Source: Bimastos eiseni (taxonomy: Eukaryota; Annelida; Clitellata; Crassiclitellata; Lumbricidae). Taken from it: a DNA stretch of 64,000 bases. Where the stretch lies: NCBI GenBank assembly GCA_959347315.1, contig OY365817.1:4049873-4113872 (forward strand). The letters run 5' to 3'. Below the pieces are notes generated by a model that searched no databases, was not told the origin of the DNA, and was given only the letters and a program-made list of their open reading frames with translations. Positions 55,009-64,000 of the stretch are shown here, piece by piece (position 1 is the stretch's first letter; the number at the start of each line of letters is the position of its first letter). Made by a program: the position numbers and the translations under genes.

Positions 55009-56157
55009 AAAACCGACACTAACCCTAACACTAACCCTAAACGACCCTCACGGTGCCTAATCTGACCGTAACCGACCCTCATGACGCATATTACAAATTT
55101 TAGGTGTTTTAGCAGTGAGCATGCGCCAATGGTTGCGCACGCAAATAGGTAAATTTTTTATGGGTTCGGCCGTAGAAGTAGAGTTTTCATTTATTTTTGG
55201 GCCGAAGGTTCGGCCGCAGAAGATTTATCCGTTATAAAAGCATTTTCTCCAAACAGCTCAATGGAACAATGATAGCCATGATTATAATGAAACCGCAAAT
55301 GATCACATCTCACACTGCATGTTTAATTGTGTATAGGCGCCTACACTTTATTTGCAAAGAAACTGCATTGAAACATATTAAAAGGCATCGATGTCTCAAA
55401 CACCAGGTGCGTGCCAGCATGTCATTGTCAGGTACACACGTACAGTAAGCTTACGCAGGAGTTAAATAAAACTGTTGGGAATCATGTTATACATCTAATT
55501 TTCAAATAGTATTGAAACATGGACAAATAATTATTATGTCATACGCGTTATAAATAATATTTCCATGATTAGTTTATGCAGGCTACCGTAATTCAGCATT
55601 TATTGAGGAACATAGTCAATATCACGAGTTGTGATATTACTAATCACAAGCGATTAATCGATTAGTCGCCTACTAATCGATTAATCGAACAAATTGATTA
55701 ATTGACACCTATTAATCGCGATTAGTAAAAGTCATTAATTGCCCAAGCCTAGTAATATATGGATGGGCCCATATCCAAAATTCGAAGGCACCACACAGCA
55801 TTGGAGTTGATCAGATATTGTCAAGTGTGCGTAATGGAAACCACCAACCACATAAATGTTTATCAAACGATGTTGCTTTATAAACATTTCACAAATATAT
55901 TAAATCAGAATTCTTAATGATTGGAACACATTATAACTGAAAGAATGAATACAGTCTAACCAGAATAGGTGGCCACACATACTGACAACCGCATCTCGCG
56001 CAGTGTCAAGGCAAATGTTGCATTCGTACGCGCTGTTGTCTTGAGTAGCACGGCTCGAGTTCTGGCTCGATCCAGAGCCTCCAGATGCCCCTTGAGTCTC
56101 CTCCCCATTTACAGGCTGTGCTGGACTGGCATCCGATTTCGGGGTGTTTGTCGCCAT
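51807..56157 (-). CDS. RNF185: E3 ubiquitin-protein ligase RNF185 (RNF5/RNF185 family), complete, five coding exons
   Basis: Exons in order of translation: 56157-55961, 53529-53398, 52905-52851, 52507-52390 and 51904-51807, all GT/AG and in phase, total 199 residues (human RNF185 192). N-terminus Gly/Ser-rich. C3HC4 RING at about 46-86: C46, C49, C61, H63, C66, C69, C83, C86, with C66 formed across the first intron ([18 protein letters not shown]). A conserved PLYGRG and [13 protein letters not shown] linker follows, then a membrane-associated segment ([16 protein letters not shown], about 137-152) and a C-terminal anchor ([20 protein letters not shown]). In vertebrates RNF185 and RNF5 act in ER-associated degradation and at mitochondria; NDGRPPP and FLSR favour the RNF185 side. 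It is convergent with NAA60. Intron 1 holds a nested transposon pair. Confidence 0.95.
53876..55770. mobile_element. DNA transposon (outer), split by a hAT insertion
   Basis: Left end GGGGCCGTCCACATATTACG (53877) and right end ACGTAATATATGGATGGGCCC (after removing the insert; right end about 55770) are imperfect inverted repeats of the GGGGCCGTCCA.A.ATTACG type. GTACGTACGC and CAGTGGGGGAGGGGTC are mirrored inside. About 480 bases once the insert is removed, no transposase. It lies in RNF185 intron 1. Confidence 0.75.
54335..55759. mobile_element. hAT-type element nested in the outer transposon
   Basis: Inverted ends TAGGCTTGGGCAA (54343) and TTGCCCAAGCCTA (to 55751), with a perfect 8-bp duplication GTAATATA at 54335-54342 and 55752-55759. 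The subterminal zones are packed with ATTAATCGATTAGTCG-type palindromes. The 1409-base body has (TA)n (54975-55006), a short CTAACCCTAA-like patch (55017-55043) and no transposase. Confidence 0.9.
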
Positions 56158-57505
56158 AACGATACCAGCTGCAGAAACAACAATCTTAAAAATCTAATGA
56201 CTTCTATAGCGCCATTATGATAAGGTCTTGTGGCTGGTTTTGGTGCACTTAATCTATTGGTACACTGGCTACGCACGGGAACCGTATGGAGTGGTGGGAA
56301 TCGACGTTTCTTTCTACTCCTCTTCTTGTCAGTGTGTCATCCATTACTCTGCGCCCCCAGTTTCACTTAAACCAAATCAATTTTATTACAGATAAATCTC
56401 TTTCAATGTTCTATTGTGCAGCGACAATTTCAAATCTTCTAAACAAACAACAATAATTAAGAGCAGGCAACAAATAAATCCTGTAACATGTCGGGGTGAA
56501 TGCATATGATAGTCATACGACTATCGGCAACAGTACCTTGAATGTTCTCTTTCGCCTTAGTTACGAAATCCTGGAAATTTCGCTATGAATTAAATAGCCC
56601 ACATAATTTGAAATATATTTAATGACTTAGCTTTTAAATTCTTTTTATGTTTAAATCCTTTTGTATCTTAAATCGCGTATTATTATTTATGATGCTACGA
56701 TAGATGACGAATCAAGGATGAGACACCTGATAGTTACGTCTTTTACGTTCAGGAATAATACGAGACAATTTTATAGCTGTATTGTAGAAACACTTAAGGA
56801 TCATTTAATTCATTTTTTGTGATTTCTTAATTTTAAATGGTAACTGATAATTATAGTTAGATAAAAGGGAGCGCGTTCTTACCTATCGTCACAAATCTCT
56901 GTATATAGGGTCTTGGAATATTTACATCTGGTACCACAGACGAATATACACAATAGTAATGATCTGATACATTCCCAATACGTGGGAAACGACCTGAACA
57001 CTTCGTTCGAAGTCATTTCTTGTAGCGCTGCTCTATAGTCATTATTGTAACTGTAAACTAGAATTTTCTACAGCGCCCACGAAACCGAAGTTGCGGTAAC
57101 CAACTTAATTTTCACAAACCGGTTGGATGGTGAATTACCGCGTCTTCGTGTTTGGGCGCTATAGAAATGACGAGTTTAAGAAATTATCTGAACAATTTCG
57201 TCATTTGAAACAACAAATTTTTGAAGTTGATTGAACAATGAATACATCAAAGGACTGAATACACTACAATACAGTTTTTGGGATGCTGCTCAATAGTAGT
57301 GCTCTATCATAATGTTTTTGCACAAGACCGTTTTGCGGCATTCCTAGTTATAATGCAATGTAAAGATGCGTCATTAATTTTCATTGAAATGGAGTAACAG
57401 ATGTGCATTGACGAACTGAAGTTGGGAGACTGTTCCATTTGGTTGGTTCTGAGACAGAGAACTTGAGAGAAGGCACGATTTTCAGACTTTCGGTTTGTGT
57501 AAGTA
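56158..57505. other. RNF185 upstream region with a ~95-bp foldback
   Basis: AT-rich. 57066-57170 is an imperfect palindrome: TTCTACAGCGCCCACGAAAC on the left pairs with TCTTCGTGTTTGGGCGCTAT on the right. A diverged copy in opposite orientation is at about 61262-61352. No gene recognised. Confidence 0.55.
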
Positions 57506-60500
57506 CGGTAAAACCATTGCCTTCTATATACTGACACACCGTAATGCTTACTATATTTGGGCGTGTGACGTCACACGCCTGGTCCGTCGTCGTTTTACTG
57601 CAGGCGTGTAAACATTTGAATCGATTATCGTTTCTTTTTGAATTTTCTCACGTGTAAACTAGAATATCGTTGTAAATTTTATGTTAAGTTGTGAGGTTTG
57701 TAATCAAGTTATACATCCTTATTATTTGTTAGAACATATAAATGACAATAATAGAAGTTTGGTTCTATCGTCGTCTTTGGGCTAAACACTGATGGATCTA
57801 TACTTAGTGTGCCTCGAAAAATTCCCAAACTAGCAAGGGATGCGTTTCCATCTATTTTTCTCAACTGTCCATCATATTATTTGTCATCAGAACCTTCCAA
57901 GAAGAGAAAGAAACCAGAGGACAGACTTTATGAAATGCAGGCCAGAGATAATCAGGCAGTACAACAATGGCTAAATCTGGACAAGATTACATCATTTCAG
58001 GAGTTTTGGCTGAACTTTATGAAATATATCCCACAAACCTTACTATGGAACTTCAAGGTGACAGACAATTGCTCAATTGTTATGCTATATAGTAGATATG
58101 TCTGATGTGCCTCGCGGATTAGAATTAGCATTCGAGTAACTGATGCTATGTCTGTTATCATTTGCTGTGAGGGCTATAGGGTTAATGACAATAACTTGTA
58201 GTGGGTGATACGTAATAAAGGAAAACTTGATTCTTATTGGAAATTCACTAGTCTTTTGAGTCATTACCAGGGTTGGGAAATTGGTATGGTTACTTGCAAA
58301 GGTAAAGTAGAAATGGCTTTAGTTCGGTTGTGTGATATATTTGAGCAACAATGTTTACTTGTCAGTAGCAGATTTCCTGAAGATGATGGTGCTGGTGATG
58401 CTGAAGATGGCAGCAACGTTATTAGTTAGTAACTTTAAGAACATTCGTGTTCTCAAACATGTTGTCCAGCAGTTGGAGTTATTGCAGCAATGCAAGACTA
58501 AATACTGTGGTGATTATTTACACTGGGCATTTCAGGTGTTTTCGCTGTCACCTTCTGCATATGGTTTCATACGTGACAGTTCTCTGATGTTGCCTCACCC
58601 AGTTTATTTATGTAAACTTTCATCGTGCTTTGCTGTTGAACCTGGTACTGAATGTAGTGCTCACATAACTTATCTGACAAAGAAGTGTCAACTGCTTGAG
58701 CCACATGAATGATATGTGACTATGCTGCTTGATGAGATTTATGTTCAGCCTAAAGTTTCATACAAGGGTGGAAATGTTAAAGGCTTTGCTGCAAATTGTG
58801 ACATGACCCTGGCAACCACTGTCCAAGATGATTTGTTCTATATTGGCTCAAAGAAAAGAACTTAACAGCACCCTATCTGAAAGCTGTAACTACGAATGTC
58901 TTAACAATGATTGAAAATGCAGGTTTCAGGGTTGTTTGCTTGATATCTGATAATAACCGAGTTAATAGTAATATGTTTAGGTTGCTATGTGGTGGTTTGT
59001 TGCAACCTTCGATAGATCACCCATGTGACAACAGTAGGAAACTTTTCCTGTTTGACACCGTGCATTTATTCAAATGTATAAGAAATAATTTGATCAACCC
59101 AAAAAAGACAGTTATCAGACATTAATTTTTCCTGACATGCTAGATTCAAATATGCGTGAAAAGGAAAAGTTCAATGTTTTGAAGCAGTTGCATGAGAATA
59201 AAAAGGACAATCTTGCTAAACTTGCACCGTCCTTAGCATATAAGGCATTGCACCCATCAAACATTGAATGGCAAAGTGTACCACTGATGTTGTGTATTTT
59301 CAATTAGAAAGTGGTTGCTGCACTTAAATTGCTTTCACAACAGCAACTTCCTAATGTCAACAAAACTGCTGTTGATGAAACACTTGTATTTGTAGATCTA
59401 ATAGTGTCATTGTGGAAAATGTTAAATGTTAAACATCCTTTCAAAGGTAGAAATCTTCGTACTGAGAAATGTGACCCTATAAGAAAAGTCGATGACCATC
59501 AGTTACTGTATTTTAATAGAGTTATTCAGCAGCTTCAAACATGGGAGGCAATGAACACTGGCAGTGGGAATGGGATGCTTACAAGAGAAACTGCATCTGC
59601 TCTGCAGCATACTTTGAAGTCAATGGTTCTTTTAGTCAGATATCTCCTTGAAAGTCTTGACTTTAAATATGCCCTTACAGACAAATTTCAAACTGACTAC
59701 TTAGAATACAGATTTTCCCAGTACAGGTGACTAGCTGGAACTAATTTTCATATTGCTGTGCGTGAAATCATAGAATGTGAGAAAAAATTGAAGCTTATCA
59801 GTATACTGTACATAAATTCTGCATCGCTGGGCAAAATTTCAATAAAAAAATTTGCAAATGCTGTTTTATGGAGGAAAAGTCAGATGATGTAAGAGTGTGT
59901 GACATAAGTGCTTTTGAAGGAGTGCTGAATGAGTGCAGTTTAATAAGTGTCACAGATCCCAAAATGCATGTTGTTGTTTATCTTGCTGGATACATTAGTA
60001 AAAAAAATAAAGAAGTCTGTTGCATGTAGAACTTGTGTTGCTGACTTTGTGACAACAGATGTGATGGCGTGTGACACTGCAAGTACAGTTTTTTCTTACT
60101 TGGAAGCACTAGACAGAGGAGGTCTGACCTGGCCAACGCAAGAAATGGTTGATGTTGTAGTGAAAGTTTTCCATATATTCCAGTGTTTGGTATCAACAGA
60201 TTATGAGCACAAATTCGTTAGTGCAACAAATCTGAAAAAGATACTTACTTCTGTATCTATGAAAAGTTTCTCACGGCATTCACTTATGCCTGGTGCTTAT
60301 GATTGTGGTCATCATTTTTCAGACTTTATTCGTGTCATTGCTAGTAAAATGGCCAATATCATGCTTAACAATTATTGCAAAAAATTGAATGATGCAAATA
60401 CTATCTGTAAAGGAGCAAAGAGTAGAAGTAAGTGAAAATGGTCAACGCTAAAGACTTAATTTTTGTAAAAGTTCTACAGCTGTGAAATGTTACTGTGGTC

Positions 60501-61176
60501 CTTAGACTTATGATTATAGAAGATTGTTTGTGTCATGCTCAAAGATGCCAGCACATCATTCTTTCTCATGCAGTATACCCTCCCTATGTAACAGTGTACT
60601 ATTTACCATAATAATGAGCTGTTTAATCGAAGACTGCTCATAAACATTTTCAAGGTATCTTAAGGTACAATTTCTGGATTTATTTGAAGGTTCTTAAGAG
60701 ATGTTTTACATGGTACCAGATAACTACAAATAAAAACTACACCTTAATAGAGTTAAAACTTTGTCAACTTACTCTGTATTGTTTTGCATTAAATTATTTT
60801 GGCTATGGCTTGCAGAAGCGTTGTTTGCAATCGAAGTGTTTAAGTCGCTGTAACTAGATTTGCATCATTGAAATTTGTTATTAATGAAGTAGCAAATTGC
60901 ACGTAATAAATGGTTTTGTTCAGCTCTTCTGTAATAATTATTAATTATTGCCCCATATCCGCCCTTTCCAACACTGCCTCTGACTTGACGCAGTGCTCGT
61001 GAATAAGCTGATGCCCAGTGCGAATGGTGCACTAAAAAGTTGGAGCTTATGATCACAATTACACATCTAATATCTGTGTCCATTAACACATGTACTATTC
61101 AGGCAAAACTTAAGACCAAGCCTGTGATGTCACACAATCAGCATTACGGCCTGTCAGTATATAGGAGGCAATGGTA
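57506..61176 (+). mobile_element. P-element-type transposon relic with ~75-bp inverted repeats
   Basis: Left arm (57506-57600: ACCATTGCCTTCTATATACTGACAC, CCGTAATGCT, GTGTGACGTCACAC, GCCTGGTC) is mirrored by the right arm (61105-61176: GACCAAGCCTGTGATGTCAC, AGCATTACGG, CTGTCAGTATATAGGAGGCA, ATGGT). They enclose the decayed transposase at 57809-60435. Subterminal spacers are AT-rich. A clear 8-bp target duplication was not found, so the outermost ends are uncertain; the foldbacks at 57066 and 61352 could be part of the element or later additions. Confidence 0.8.
57809..60435 (+). pseudogene. P-element/THAP9-like transposase, degenerate
   Basis: Pieces in three frames follow the family order. 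KLARDAFPSIFLNCPSYYLS is the linker after the THAP domain; the zinc finger itself is not found. Near 58716-58800 comes VTMLLDEIYVQPKVSYKGGN (catalytic Asp). At 58907-59100 comes GFRVVCLISDNNRVNSNMFR, then LFLFDTVHLFKCIRNN (second catalytic Asp region). At 59570-59800 comes LTRETASALQHT, FQTDYLEYRFSQYR and a stop, then LAGTNFHIAVREIIECEKKL. At 59975-60435 comes VYLAGYIS, then RGGLTWPTQEMVDVVVKVFH. At least five stops or frameshifts break it. It lies between the divergent RNF185 and NAT9 genes. Confidence 0.9.
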
Positions 61177-61773
61177 AAACCCCTCGTCAATGTTCGAAGT
61201 CTTTTAGAGCTGGAGCTAGAACATGGCTTAACCAGTGCAATTCATTTAATTCACAAAGAACATACATAAAGCCGACGAAGCCGCAACTAGATTTACATGC
61301 ACCTATGAATAAGCTGGTTCCTGCGACTTCGCTTTTGTGGGCGCTGTAGAAATGTTGAGATTACGATTAGGCAGTAATTTTGGAATTGGCATAGTGTACT
61401 CCATGGTTTATTGGGTCGGTGCATATTTCTATATAATAGGCATTGCAAAAATTCTTTTGTCACAATGTATATTCGTGAGATCTTGGCCAGTGAGAGTACA
61501 TTCTTGCTCTCTTGTTTGGCGGTTGGCTGTGCAGCACAATGTTTGTGGTGAAGTGTTTAAGGCCATCGCCAGATGCTCGGCACGTTAGAAAGACATGAGA
61601 CCTCTTGAAAGTAGGTGACAATCTAATTGTAGACCGGATTAATGAGGTCAACTTAACACATATTTAGTATTAATGAACGATGACATGATGTACTTTTTGG
61701 GTTATTTAAATTCAATAAGTTTATTTTATTGCAGGTGAAGTATGTGGCCTGGTTGGGTTCTTCTTCGGACGAT
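61177..61773. other. NAT9 upstream region
   Basis: Contains the diverged foldback copy (61262-61352) and otherwise mixed sequence. A pyrimidine-rich TTTATTTTATTGCAG at 61722-61736 is a good acceptor, so NAT9 may have an untranslated first exon upstream. Confidence 0.45.
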
Positions 61774-63544
61774 ATGCGGCTGAACAGTCGGACGAGAATT
61801 GTTGGAAAGAAATTGGTTTTGGTTCCATACAGAAAATGTCATGTTCTGAAGTAAACAACTTTCGTTCTTTTGGTGCAATAAGTAGACTTACATTCTTATT
61901 TCTACATACACCCCTTGATTAGCAGAGGTGCTTTGATGCATGCACTGTGGCTAAGTAACTAACTAGACTAATGTCAACCTCAAACAGAGTTAAAGTTGAA
62001 ATGGGTTTGTCTCTTGCTATGTTGAAGATATCACGAGTGGATGGAGAACGATGAGCTTCGGCAGCAGACTGCTTCCGACCGACTCAGTTTAGATGAAGAA
62101 TACGAGATGCAACTGACTTGGTTGAACGATGATGACAGTGAGTATTGCCTCTTCTTATAAATACTTTATGTGAGCGTCTCAAACTCTCTCAGAGTAGGTT
62201 GTCACTGACCTGTTCTATGGTAGATAGTTTATGTTTAACATAGATGTTGTTACTGTGTGACATAAGCATAGTTAATATTTAACATAAAGGTAGTTTCCAT
62301 TTAACATAAAATTATTTTCAGTTTAACCTATAGTTTCTGATGAGCTGCATTTTGATCAGGATGATCTTTCCAGTCGCCTTTGAGATTTCAAACTTACCAG
62401 TATTTCTGTTTAATATCACTGCCATAGTGATGGTGATTAGTGTCGCCCTCCTCTTTTATCCAGGATTTGGACTGGCACAACTCTCTCTATCTCTCTCTAT
62501 CTCTCTGTCTATGTTTCTTTCTCTATTGCATTGTATGTCTACTTTTTTGTGTCTATCTGTTGGTTTGCCTGTTCACGTCTCTCTTTCTCTGTTCTTTTGT
62601 TGCTTCTGCAGTCCATTTACTCTCTTAATAGCTACATTTAATTGCAAAGTAATAATAATAATAATTATAATAATTAACAATATATTCATAATGTCTTTTG
62701 TTTTCTCTCTTACTTTGTTGGTGTTATTTGTTGGCATTGTGCTAATGTTTTCTTTATGTTACATGTTGTCTTTATGTTAAAAGAGTGCACGTTCATCGTT
62801 CTCGATCGCAAGACGTATGACGACACTGGCCAAGACGAAGTTCGTACGTAACGTTGATCACAAAGATTTTATTATTAATGGATTTTTTTGCATGCTGAAG
62901 AAAAGTTCATGGAGCCATTAATATGTAATATTCCATTGTATCATGCGTTCTCCTGGAATGGTCGGTCTACCATCCGACATACAAATTATTTTGTCACTGG
63001 CAGTACGAGAAGCATTTTCAAGTCATTAGGGGTTAATGGATTCAGGATTATCATAGAGCAGCAAGTGACTTAGATTATTAATTAATGGTAAGTTTAGCTC
63101 TATCATGTACACTGACAGTATCTTATGTGCTAAGACAATGAAGTTGCTGATACCCATGGGGCTGCCTCTCAGAATAGCATAACGAGATATAACAAACGAT
63201 TTATCATTCACATCTGTTATCAAATGATTTAATTTACATGTTTTAAGCTTTTTCTAGTTTCACATTTCTTTGTCTCTGTCAACATTTCTTTGTCTCTGTC
63301 AACATTTCTTTATTGGACATTATATTGTAAACATTGAATATCTAAAACATTGGACACATAATAAGTTGAATATTTTATGCAAAACTTTTGTGTCCTGCTG
63401 TAGGATCGATGGTTGGTGATGTGAACTTGTTTCTGAATGATGCAGATGATCGACACAAGGCCGAGATCGAAGTGATGATCGCTGAAGAGAAGTGTCGAGG
63501 CCGAGGACTTGGTAGAGAGGCCGTCCTTGCAATGATCTATTATG
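61774..63544 (+). CDS. NAT9: N-acetyltransferase 9 family protein, first four coding exons (partial, runs off window)
   Basis: Coding exons 61774-61850, 62028-62137, 62784-62843 and 63404-63544, all in phase. Together they give 129 codons of a protein about 207 residues long in human. ATG opens MRLNSRTRIVGKKLVLVPYR, aligning with the vertebrate MRLNQNT..GKKVVLVPY start. It continues YHEWMENDELRQQTASDRLS, LDEEYEMQLTW, then CTFIVLDRKTYDDTGQDEV, and MVGDVNLFLNDADDRHKAEI, EVMIAEEKCRGRGLGREAVL, AMIYYG. RGRGLG is the acetyl-CoA pyrophosphate-binding loop of GNAT enzymes. The remaining exons lie beyond 64000. In flies the homologue has been linked to microtubule stability; acetylation targets are poorly defined. 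Confidence 0.93.
62470..62520. repeat. TCTC/TCTA microsatellite in NAT9 intron 2
   Basis: CTCTCTATCTCTCTATCTC run; nearby frames up to 62780 are low-complexity shadows. Confidence 0.8.
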
Positions 63545-63584
63545 GTACGAATAACGAAATGTGTCAGAAGTGACATTCTAATAG

Positions 63585-63645
63585 AGGACCTCTGAGTAGG
63601 AGTCTTGAATGGGTGCTATATAAATTCTGATTGATTGGATAGCTA
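63585..63645 (+). repeat. Solitary LINE 3'-end motif with TGATTGATTG tail
   Basis: GACCTCTGAGTAGGAGTCTT, GAATGGGTGCTATATAAAT and TGATTGATTGG, the same layout and tail as the LINE end at 33.6 kb. It lies 40 bases after a NAT9 exon. Confidence 0.75.
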
Positions 63646-64000
63646 TTAAGAAGCCTTGTTATGCCTGTTGTGCAGTTATCTATGCTGATTAATTATCTGC
63701 TGCTCTAACAGTGTACAAGGTGTCTGTGCAGCTAGTTTCATCATTCTTTTCGTGATACTTTTAATTTGCAATTTCTATGTCTTTTATGAGATTATCTTGA
63801 CAATAATAGTCTCACTTGTTTGGGCTTCCATTGTGAGTAAGTATGTGTTCAGATTTTTTCTCAATGCATGGGGTGCATAGCTTCATTATTGTGCTTTTAT
63901 TTGTTCTGTAAGGTTGTTTGAAGACGTTTGTACCAACTGACTGTTACAGGTTCTTTGAGGTTGAATATCAGACTTTTGTCAGTGGATAAATCTTGGGTTC
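63646..64000. other. NAT9 intron, nothing recognised
   Basis: AT-rich intronic sequence to the end of the window. Confidence 0.5.

Noticed and set aside
55015..55045. Telomeric repeat (CTAACCCTAA-like)
   Set aside because: Only two or three imperfect units inside a hAT element; not a telomere or a significant interstitial array.

Overview
This window is metazoan nuclear DNA, not bacterial. Coding sequence lies in short exons bounded by GT/AG splice sites, with intron phases that match across exons. The rest is mostly simple repeats, minisatellites and decayed transposons, plus one 200-base assembly gap (24071-24270). The recognisable proteins (an Ig-superfamily protein, NAA60, RNF185 and NAT9) and the transposon mix (LINEs, tRNA-derived SINEs, hAT-type MITEs, a piggyBac relic, a P-element relic) suggest a bilaterian animal, most likely a marine invertebrate. 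I cannot name the species or phylum from the sequence.

Layout. (1) 0-26 kb: a plus-strand Ig-superfamily gene spread over a repeat-choked interval. Two exons (4729-5007 and 9884-9976) together encode one V-type Ig domain. A third (15894-16280) encodes a second Ig domain. A short exon with a stop codon and AATAAA follows 88 bases later (from 16369). Another half-Ig exon lies at about 25651-25803 and may belong to a longer isoform or to a neighbouring gene. The introns hold LINE fragments, an intact-ended hAT-type element (9994-11622), tRNA-derived SINEs, a piggyBac relic (24422-25276) and many tandem arrays. (2) 26-35 kb: no convincing gene; GA/GAT/TC microsatellites, a 102-bp satellite (31801-32540), a LINE 3' fragment and a hAT-type MITE. 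(3) 35-38.6 kb: a roughly 1.8-kb tandem duplication carrying an exon-like segment that is open in one copy and broken in the other. (4) 42.9-47.5 kb: NAA60 (plus strand), five coding exons. (5) 51.8-56.2 kb: RNF185 (minus strand), five coding exons, complete. NAA60 and RNF185 are convergent. (6) 57.5-61.2 kb: a dead P-element-type transposon with its own inverted repeats, between the divergent 5' ends of RNF185 and NAT9. (7) 61.8-64 kb: the first four coding exons of NAT9 (plus strand), which runs off the window.

The host genes are housekeeping-type. NAA60 and NAT9 are both GNAT-fold N-acetyltransferases, and RNF185 is a membrane-anchored RING E3 ligase of ER quality control. Nothing shows them acting in one pathway; the neighbourhood is a synteny observation. 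The most notable non-genic signals are a strong excess of the palindrome TAGGCCTA (19 exact copies by eye), a LINE 3'-end motif shared by seven fragments, and minisatellites whose periods are multiples of ten.
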